Below are positions 3,983-8,344 of a stretch of 8,344 bases of DNA, one piece after another. A program made the position numbers and the translations under genes. This DNA comes from Candidatus Parcubacteria bacterium (lineage in GTDB: Bacteria > Patescibacteriota > Minisyncoccia > Minisyncoccales > Staskawiczbacteraceae). Each line of letters begins with the position of its first letter. Position 1 is the stretch's first letter. The notes beneath the pieces were generated by a model. The model ran no database searches. It was not told the origin of the DNA and worked only from the letters and a program-made list of their open reading frames with translations. The stretch is from positions 1 to 8,344 of the forward strand of contig JAIFWS010000035.1 in assembly GCA_019658985.1 (NCBI GenBank), in the 5' to 3' direction.

Positions 3983-4678
3983 ATGAACGGTGATAATTCA
4001 TTAAACGACCCTTTCGGGAAGAGCCCCATGAGCCAAGTGTACGGCAATTCTGATAATACGGCTAAAAAAGAGCCTATGCAATCAGGCCCTCACTTTGACC
4101 AAGGCACTGCAGGCAGGCGCAAAGATTTGCTGAAAAAATCACTTCTTTTTGTTTGGGAATTTTTGAAAATCGCCCTTGTCGCGGCCATTATCATCCTGCC
4201 GGTCCGCTACTTTTTATTCCAGCCTTTCATTGTAAAGGGGGAATCAATGATACCGAATTTGCAGTCCGGGGATTACCTGATCGTTGATGAAATCTCTTAC
4301 CGGTTTACCCCTCCGGCCCGCGGCGACATCGTCGTGCTCAAATATCCGTTAGACACCACCCAGCGTTTTATTAAAAGGGTTATCGGGCTTCCCGGCGAGA
4401 CCGTGGAGATCCGGAATGGAAAGGTGGTGATTGTCGGTAGCGACGGCAAAGAGGTCAATCTTGATGAAAAAACCTACTTGCCTGATCTTAAAACCACTGA
4501 TGGCGACGTGAATGTTACTTTGTCCCCGGATAATTATTTTGTCCTGGGCGACAATAGGCAATTTTCCTACGATTCGCGAAGATGGGGCATTCTGCCGAAA
4601 GAAGATATCATCGGCAAAGCGGTTTTCCGCGTGTTGCCCGTCACGAGCATGAAATATATTTCAACTCCAAAATACTAA
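3983..4678 (+). CDS. lepB: Signal peptidase I (231 aa)
   Basis: This membrane-anchored serine/lysine protease removes signal peptides from exported proteins on the outer face of the cytoplasmic membrane. The first 50 residues are hydrophilic and low in complexity, then a single membrane segment spans about 57-79 (VWEFLKIALVAAIIILPVRY). Box B, GESMIPNLQSGDYLIVD (86-102), carries catalytic Ser88; box D, QRFIKRVIGLPGE (127-139), carries the general-base Lys131; box E is GDNRQFSYDSRRWG (189-202). All catalytic residues are present and the length fits a single-anchor SPase I. I chose the ATG at 3983 because a strong terminator ends at 3922 and a promoter's -10 ends 7 nt before this ATG; the longer start at 3881 lies inside the terminator stem. 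Met at 4028 is another possibility. hisS follows with a one-base stop/start overlap (TAATG). Confidence 0.94.
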   Translation: MNGDNSLNDPFGKSPMSQVYGNSDNTAKKEPMQSGPHFDQGTAGRRKDLLKKSLLFVWEFLKIALVAAIIILPVRYFLFQPFIVKGESMIPNLQSGDYLIVDEISYRFTPPARGDIVVLKYPLDTTQRFIKRVIGLPGETVEIRNGKVVIVGSDGKEVNLDEKTYLPDLKTTDGDVNVTLSPDNYFVLGDNRQFSYDSRRWGILPKEDIIGKAVFRVLPVTSMKYISTPKY

Positions 4679-5970
4679 TGGATAAAAAACAAAAATTACA
4701 GACGCTGTCAGGGATGCGCGACATCCTGCCCGAAGAGCAGGTGTATTTTAAACGCGTGCAAAAAGCCGTTGAAAGCATTACTCAATATTACAGCTTCAGC
4801 AGAATCGACACGCCGATTTTAGAACAAGCCGAATTATTTATTAAAGGCACCGGAGCCGATACCGATGCCGTTTCCAAAGAAATGTATTCGTTCCGCACCA
4901 AGGGCGGAGACTTGGTTGCCTTGAGGCCGGAATTTACCCCGAGCATCGCCCGTGCCTACATCGAAGGCGGAATGTATAACCTGCCCCAGCCGGTAAAATT
5001 GTGGACATCAGGCCCATTATTCCGGCACGAGCGTCCGCAGGCCGGCAGGTACCGCCAGTTTTTCCAATTTGATTTTGAAGCTTTGGGGGACAAGAGCCCT
5101 TCCATTGATTGCCAGGTGATCCAGATGAGCTATGACATTTTGAAAGATTTGGCATTTAAGAATATCACCATCGAAGTGAATAGCATCGGAGACCAGGAAT
5201 GCAGGCCATCTTTTAAAAAAATCTTAGCCGGGTATTTTAAATCGAAAAAAGTATCGCTTTGTTCTGATTGCCAGCGCAGACTGAAAGAAAATCCGCTCCG
5301 GATCCTAGATTGTAAAGAAGAAAAATGCCAGCAGGTGAAAGCCGGCGCGCCGCAGATCATCGACCACTTGTGCGAAGCCTGCCACGCCCACTTTAAGCAG
5401 GTATTGGAATTTTTGGATGAATTGGAATTGCCATACACCTTAAACCCTTACCTGGTGCGCGGGTTGGATTATTACACCAAGACCGTATTTGAAATCGTGG
5501 AAAAGTCCGAGGACGGTTCCAGCCAGGGAAGCCTGGTAGGCGGAGGCCGCTACGACAACCTGGTAAAAATGCTGGGAGGCCGCGATACTCCGGCCATGGG
5601 AGCCGCCGGCGGAATTGACCGGATTGTTAATTTGATGAAGACCCGGGAATTAAAGCCCGATAAAAAGCCCGCCGAAAAACCGGAAATATTCCTGGCGCAG
5701 CTCGGCCAGATGGCAAAACGCAAGAGCTTGAAATTATTTGAAGAATTCCGAAGCGCCAAGATATCCGTAGCAGAATCATTTTCAAAAGATTCGCTGCGCA
5801 CCCAATTAAATACGGCAAACAAGATGGGAATACGGTGGGTGCTGATTTTCGGGCAAAAGGAAGCATTAGAAGAGTTTATCACGCTCCGTGACATGGATAG
5901 CGGAGTGCAAAGTGAAATTCCACTGAGCAAGGTCGTAGAAGAAATGAAAGAGAAAATTAATAAAAAATAA
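4678..5970 (+). CDS. hisS: Histidyl-tRNA synthetase (430 aa)
   Basis: This class II synthetase attaches histidine to tRNA-His in the cytoplasm. GMRDILPEE (residues 12-20) starts the motif 1 region; motif 2, FRHERPQAGRYRQFFQFDFE (115-134), carries ATP-binding arginines; RGLDYYTKTVFE (261-272) is the histidine-specific HisA motif; GGGRYDNL with AMGAAGGIDR (288-315) forms motif 3. The C-terminal anticodon-binding domain (about 335-430) begins IFLAQLG. The insertion domain has six cysteines in pairs (195/198, 212/217, 232/235), which suggests a metal-binding knuckle as in some other HisRS. The ATG at 4678 overlaps the lepB stop by one base, so translation is probably coupled; an in-frame ATG at 4582 lies deep within lepB and adds no family sequence. 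Length matches the usual 420-430. rpsU follows 18 nt later. Confidence 0.96.
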   Translation: MDKKQKLQTLSGMRDILPEEQVYFKRVQKAVESITQYYSFSRIDTPILEQAELFIKGTGADTDAVSKEMYSFRTKGGDLVALRPEFTPSIARAYIEGGMYNLPQPVKLWTSGPLFRHERPQAGRYRQFFQFDFEALGDKSPSIDCQVIQMSYDILKDLAFKNITIEVNSIGDQECRPSFKKILAGYFKSKKVSLCSDCQRRLKENPLRILDCKEEKCQQVKAGAPQIIDHLCEACHAHFKQVLEFLDELELPYTLNPYLVRGLDYYTKTVFEIVEKSEDGSSQGSLVGGGRYDNLVKMLGGRDTPAMGAAGGIDRIVNLMKTRELKPDKKPAEKPEIFLAQLGQMAKRKSLKLFEEFRSAKISVAESFSKDSLRTQLNTANKMGIRWVLIFGQKEALEEFITLRDMDSGVQSEIPLSKVVEEMKEKINKK

Positions 5971-5977
5971 TTCAAAG

Positions 5978-5983
5978 TATAAA
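5978..5983 (+). promoter_or_regulatory. Possible -10 element for rpsU
   Basis: TATAAA lies 5 nt before the rpsU ATG in the 18-nt gap after hisS. No clear -35 is present. If used, it would give a leaderless rpsU message besides read-through from hisS. AT-rich sequence makes chance matches likely. Confidence 0.3.
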
Positions 5984-5988
5984 AAGAT

Positions 5989-6207
5989 ATGGCATTAGAA
6001 GTTAAAAAGAAAGAACGGGAAAGCTCGCAGAATCTGGTCCACCGCTTTACTAAGGTGGTGCGCCAGAGCGGTATTTTGCTCCAAGTCCGGGGCAAGCAGT
6101 TCCGCAAGAGGGCTAAGTCCGACTTGGCAAAAAAGCGCTCAGCATTGCGAAGGGTGCAATTGAAAGCCGAGAAAATTATTGCCGAAAAAATGGCAAAACC
6201 TAAATAA
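5989..6207 (+). CDS. rpsU: 30S ribosomal protein bS21 (72 aa)
   Basis: bS21 sits near the 3' end of 16S rRNA on the 30S platform, close to the mRNA start region. The sequence is short, highly basic and helical, with the family-like segment KERESSQNLVHRFTKVVRQS (residues 8-27) followed by GILLQVRGKQFRKRAK, matching the usual bS21 pattern of an acidic/polar N-terminus, R-F-x-[RK]-x-V-x-x-S-G and a basic tail. Family length is about 55-75. Adjacency to yqeY is conserved in many bacteria and supports the call. There is no SD before the ATG; only AAAAAGAT precedes it. The protein is interesting given that its position touches the anti-SD tail and this genome appears to use two start modes. Confidence 0.85.
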   Translation: MALEVKKKERESSQNLVHRFTKVVRQSGILLQVRGKQFRKRAKSDLAKKRSALRRVQLKAEKIIAEKMAKPK

Positions 6208-6211
6208 AAAG

Positions 6212-6290
6212 AGAATTTAGAATCTAGAAAATAGAAAATAGAATCGCGGTGCTTCGTATTCTACTTTCTAATTTCTACTTTCTATTTTCT
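6212..6290. repeat. AT-rich inverted repeat built from a 7-bp unit
   Basis: The arms 6212-6244 and 6258-6290 (33 bp each) are inverted copies with about 27 of 33 positions matching, around a 13-base loop (cgcggtgcttcgt). Each arm is itself a run of TAGAAAA/TAGAAAG-like heptamers. It fills nearly the whole 89-bp gap between rpsU and yqeY. It could act as a bidirectional terminator or mRNA stabiliser, or be a miniature mobile element. Its 3' end also supplies TATTTT (6283-6288), a weak -10-like hexamer 8 nt before the yqeY ATG. Confidence 0.8.
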
Positions 6291-6296
6291 AAGTTT

Positions 6297-6791
6297 ATGC
6301 TCAAGCAGCAAATTCAAGAAGAGGTAAAAAATGCCTTGAGGGCAGGTGACCAGTTTACTTGCGGTGTTTTGCGTATGGCGATATCGGTAATGGGCACGAA
6401 GGAAAAAGAAAAGCGATACAAGATTTTAAAAGAAAAGCCTGATATGAAAGAAGAGGACGCTGTTAAAGAATCGGCGCTTTCCGACGAAGAAGTTACCAAC
6501 GCCATTGTATCGGAAATAAAAAAACGCAAAGACGCCATCGCGTTATATAAAAAAGGCGGGCGGCCGGAATTGGCGGAGAATGAAAAGAAGGAAATTGCCG
6601 TCCTGCAAAAATACTTGCCCGAGCAATTACCGCAGGAAGAATTGAAAAAGCTCGTTGAAGAATCAGTGAAAAAAACCGGAGCTACCAGCATGAAAGATAT
6701 GGGGAAGATCATGGCTGACCTGATGCCGAAAGTGAAAGGCAAAGCCGATAACAGTGAAATTTCAAATATTATTAAAGAGCTATTAAAATAA
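6297..6791 (+). CDS. yqeY: GatB/YqeY-domain protein (164 aa)
   Basis: YqeY proteins share the tail domain of the GatB amidotransferase subunit and probably bind tRNA; their precise role is unsettled. The start MLKQQIQEEVKNALRAGD, the central IKKRKDAIALYKKGGRPELA (about 74-93), EKKEIAVLQKYLPEQL (96-111) and the glycine-rich end GKIMADLMPKVKGKADNSEI fit the family throughout, and the length is near the usual 150. An in-frame ATG at 6249 would add a 16-residue hydrophobic stretch encoded within the inverted repeat (LSNFYFLFSKF), which is not family-like, so 6297 is preferred. Residues 34-57, rich in K, E and D, form an insert longer than in typical members. There is no SD. It follows rpsU, a conserved pairing, and precedes a membrane protein by 7 nt. 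Confidence 0.92.
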   Translation: MLKQQIQEEVKNALRAGDQFTCGVLRMAISVMGTKEKEKRYKILKEKPDMKEEDAVKESALSDEEVTNAIVSEIKKRKDAIALYKKGGRPELAENEKKEIAVLQKYLPEQLPQEELKKLVEESVKKTGATSMKDMGKIMADLMPKVKGKADNSEISNIIKELLK

Positions 6792-6798
6792 TAATTTT

Positions 6799-7494
6799 AT
6801 GGAGAACCAGCCAGCGCCTATGGTATCGGGACCAAAAATGATGCCGATCGAGGAGTTATTTAGGAAAAGTTTTTCGTTGTATTATCCAAAAGCTTTTACG
6901 ATGCTTTTCTTGATGCTCATCGGATGGCTCGCATGTGTTGCAGTGGCCATCGTATTTGGCGGCATTGCGGCAGTGTTGATATTTCAGGATGTGTTCATGC
7001 TGCAACTGATAGGAGTGTTAGTCGGCCTGGTGGGAGTCCTGGCAGCGATCAGTTTTGAACTTTGGATTGCAACCGCCATGGTTTTTATGGTAAAAGAGCG
7101 GGAAGGGCAGGTTGATATCAAAAAATTATTATTGAGTGTCAAAGATAAGGTGGGAAGCTATTTCTGGGCAATGTTGCTGAAAGGCCTGATGGTGCTTGGC
7201 GGATTTATCTTATTGGTTGTTCCCGGGATTATTTTTTCCGTCTGGTTCCTGTTGGCAAAATATGCATTCGTTGTTGAAGGGAAAAAAGGCCTTCAAGCTT
7301 CATGGCGCAGCAAGGAATTGGTAAAAGGATATTGGTGGCCGGTGGTTGGCAGGTTACTGGTGTTCGGAGTGCTTGCCATGCTGATTAGTTTCATTCCGCG
7401 GGTAGGGCAGTTTATTAATATGCTCTTTGTAGTGCCATTTGGAATATTCTATATGTATGCGATCTACGAGGATTTGAAGAAAATAAAGGGATAA
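6799..7494 (+). CDS. Polytopic membrane protein of unknown function (231 aa)
   Basis: After about 30 soluble residues there are roughly six hydrophobic segments: about 33-62, 69-98 (probably two), 122-155 (two, around LVVPGIIFSVWFLLAKYAFV) and 184-224 (two). The segment VVPGIIFSVWFLLAKYAF, then SWRSKELVKGYWWPVVGRLL, resembles the repeat of YciC-like or glycerophosphodiesterase-associated membrane domain proteins, in which a Pro-Gly in the membrane precedes a short amphipathic S-x2-L-x-KG-x-WW stretch. That is pattern resemblance only, and no catalytic residues can be named. It probably resides in the cytoplasmic membrane. It begins 7 nt after yqeY, so it is the last gene of the lepB-to-membrane-protein direction group, closed by the terminator at 7501-7532. 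There is no SD; the upstream bases are only A and T. Confidence 0.75.
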   Translation: MENQPAPMVSGPKMMPIEELFRKSFSLYYPKAFTMLFLMLIGWLACVAVAIVFGGIAAVLIFQDVFMLQLIGVLVGLVGVLAAISFELWIATAMVFMVKEREGQVDIKKLLLSVKDKVGSYFWAMLLKGLMVLGGFILLVVPGIIFSVWFLLAKYAFVVEGKKGLQASWRSKELVKGYWWPVVGRLLVFGVLAMLISFIPRVGQFINMLFVVPFGIFYMYAIYEDLKKIKG

Positions 7495-7500
7495 TGCGAT

Positions 7501-7532
7501 AAAAGCCGCGCCCCGAAAGGGCGCGGCTTTTT
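7501..7532. terminator. Strong rho-independent terminator
   Basis: aaaagccgcgccc (7501-7513) pairs perfectly with gggcgcggctttt (7519-7531) around the loop cgaaa, followed by Ts to 7532. The A-run on the left makes it potentially bidirectional. It lies 6 nt after the stop of the membrane protein gene and separates that gene group from ybeY. Confidence 0.93.
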
Positions 7533-7552
7533 CATTTAACGTAAAAATAGTG

Positions 7553-7558
7553 TAAAAT
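7553..7558 (+). promoter_or_regulatory. Probable -10 element of ybeY
   Basis: TAAAAT ends 7 nt before the ybeY ATG (7566), the same spacing as at lepB. No convincing -35 is seen at 16-18 nt because that region is the U-tract of the preceding terminator. A leaderless message is likely, since no SD precedes the ATG and a terminator is just upstream. Confidence 0.5.
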
Positions 7559-7565
7559 ATCAATT

Positions 7566-7982
7566 ATGATTGAAATAAATAATCTGACGCGTTTTGCTGT
7601 GGATAAAACCTTTTTTTCCGGGGTTGCAAAAAAGGTTCTAAAAGGCGAAAATAAGGAGAGGGAGAACATATCCGTGGCTTTTGTCAGTTCCGATGAAATC
7701 CAGGTTTTGAATAAAAAATACCGTAAAAAAAACAAGCCGACGGATGTGCTGTCGTTTGAAAAAGTTTCTGACTTCAAAGATGAGGCCGCGGAAATTATCA
7801 TCTGTCCGGAGGTTGTGCGGGAGAAAACTAAAGAGTCAGCTTTGCCCTTGAAAAAAGAATTGGCAAAGGTGTTGATCCATGGGATTTTGCACGCGCTGGG
7901 ATACGACCACGAACGCTCAAAAAAAGACGAGGAGCTGATGGAGGACAAAGAAGCGTTGTATTTTTCTAAAATATCTAAATAG
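7566..7982 (+). CDS. ybeY: Endoribonuclease YbeY / rRNA maturation factor (138 aa)
   Basis: YbeY is a single-strand metal-dependent RNase needed for 16S 3'-end maturation and 70S quality control. The metal-binding signature HGILHALGYDH (residues 105-115) gives His105, His109 and His115, and LNKKYRKKNKPTDVLSFE (48-65) is the other conserved block, with the family arginine at position 53. The N-terminus is short and divergent, and the total length is slightly below the usual 150-160. The ATG at 7566 is the first in frame after the terminator. Because YbeY trims the 16S 3' end that carries the anti-SD tail, its role is relevant to the mixed start signals in this window, though that link is only thematic. 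ftsA begins 19 nt after the stop. Confidence 0.95.
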   Translation: MIEINNLTRFAVDKTFFSGVAKKVLKGENKERENISVAFVSSDEIQVLNKKYRKKNKPTDVLSFEKVSDFKDEAAEIIICPEVVREKTKESALPLKKELAKVLIHGILHALGYDHERSKKDEELMEDKEALYFSKISK

Positions 7983-7990
7983 CTTTAAGG

Positions 7991-7996
7991 TAATAT
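7991..7996 (+). promoter_or_regulatory. Possible -10 element of ftsA
   Basis: TAATAT lies 5 nt before the ftsA ATG in the 19-nt gap after ybeY. There is no -35 match at the proper distance. It may be chance in AT-rich sequence, with ftsA expressed by read-through from ybeY. AAGG at 7987-7990 is a weak SD-like alternative at 11 nt. Confidence 0.3.
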
Positions 7997-8001
7997 ATTT
8001 T

Positions 8002-8344
8002 ATGTCTAGGGGTCACATTGTCACGGGCTTGGACATCGGTACAAGCACGATAAAAGTATTGGTCGCGCAGCGCCATCAGGATGGATGGGAAGTCCTTCAT
8101 GTGGCCCAGCGCCCTTCTTTCGGTTTGCGTCGCGGGGCGGTAGTTAATATCGAAGAAACGGCGCGCAACATCCAATTGCTCATTGACGGAGTTCAAAAAG
8201 ACCGCGGCATTAATATCCATTCCGCATTTGTGAATATCGGCGGAAGCCATTTATATGTCACGCCTTCTGACGGAATTATTTCTGTCTCCCGCGCCGACCA
8301 GCGGATTTCCGAAGAAGATGTTGAGAGGGTGTTGCAGGCAACCC
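8002..8344 (+). CDS. ftsA: Cell division protein FtsA, N-terminal part (cut by window edge)
   Basis: The first 114 residues are visible. GLDIGTSTIKVLVA (residues 9-22) is the phosphate-1 loop of the actin-like ATPase fold, and the segment from SFGLRRGAVVNIEETARNI to VNIGGSHLYV is the start of FtsA domain 1A and its SHS2-type 1C domain. SVSRADQRISEEDVERVLQA (about 94-113) is the characteristic FtsA continuation. FtsA binds FtsZ and tethers the Z-ring to the cytoplasmic membrane through a C-terminal amphipathic helix, not visible here. The ATG at 8002 gives the usual N-terminus (a few residues before GLDIG). Related actin-like proteins such as PilM are less likely because of the RAD..ISEEDVERV motif. 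ftsZ would be expected downstream but is outside the window. Confidence 0.88.
   Translation, partial: MSRGHIVTGLDIGTSTIKVLVAQRHQDGWEVLHVAQRPSFGLRRGAVVNIEETARNIQLLIDGVQKDRGINIHSAFVNIGGSHLYVTPSDGIISVSRADQRISEEDVERVLQAT

Noticed and set aside
4582..4677. Longer hisS start within lepB
   Set aside because: It would overlap lepB by 97 bases and add residues unlike any HisRS N-terminus; the TAATG overlap start gives the typical protein.
6249..6296. 16-residue hydrophobic extension of yqeY
   Set aside because: It is encoded by the right arm of the AT-rich inverted repeat and is not part of the family.
1..8344. CRISPR array, tRNA or rRNA genes, transposase genes
   Set aside because: No regularly spaced direct repeats, no cloverleaf-like or rRNA sequence, and no transposase motifs were seen on either strand.

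Overview
The window looks like a piece of a small, reduced bacterial genome, most likely Candidate Phyla Radiation (Patescibacteria, perhaps Parcubacteria). This is inferred from gene content and style, with no 16S or database search behind it. Only core housekeeping genes are packed here: dprA, mfd, pth, lepB, hisS, rpsU, yqeY, ybeY and ftsA. Spacers between most of them are very short, none of these genes has a convincing Shine-Dalgarno (SD) site, and many have a -10-like hexamer 5-9 nt before the start codon, as expected for leaderless mRNAs. All complete genes end in TAA or TAG, and I see no sign of recoding.

Layout. 1-243 (-): 5' part of dprA, carrying an in-frame GC-rich palindrome. 244-655 (+): a self-contained small transcription unit (promoter, strong SD, 78-aa cysteine-rich protein, terminator). 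660-2603 (-): a short mfd whose GTG start abuts a palindromic MITE-like repeat (2604-2679). 2687-3229 (-): pth. 3230-3982 (+): a roughly 750-bp stretch with no conventional gene but three tandem promoter-to-terminator units; the first encodes a 44-aa protein, and the other two appear to make short RNAs with SD-like sequences. 3983-5970 (+): lepB and hisS overlapping by one base. 5989-7494 (+): rpsU, yqeY (separated by an AT-rich inverted repeat) and a membrane protein, closed by a textbook terminator. 7566-8344 (+): ybeY and the start of ftsA.

How the genes relate. hisS, rpsU, yqeY, pth and ybeY all serve translation: tRNA charging, 30S assembly and function, peptidyl-tRNA recycling and rRNA processing. 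lepB serves secretion, ftsA division, mfd transcription-coupled repair and dprA handling of incoming single-stranded DNA. The pth/mfd and rpsU/yqeY adjacencies are conserved in many bacteria.

The least ordinary part is the set of small units at 298-649 and 3252-3922. They have near-consensus promoters, SD motifs (one is an 11-nt perfect complement of the usual 16S 3' tail), U-tract terminators and, in the 44-aa ORF, G/C-rich third codon positions. This contrasts sharply with the SD-less, apparently leaderless core genes. The other notable signals are three unrelated palindromic element types within 6.3 kb and a compact Mfd lacking its usual N-terminal, D3 and C-terminal (D7) regions.
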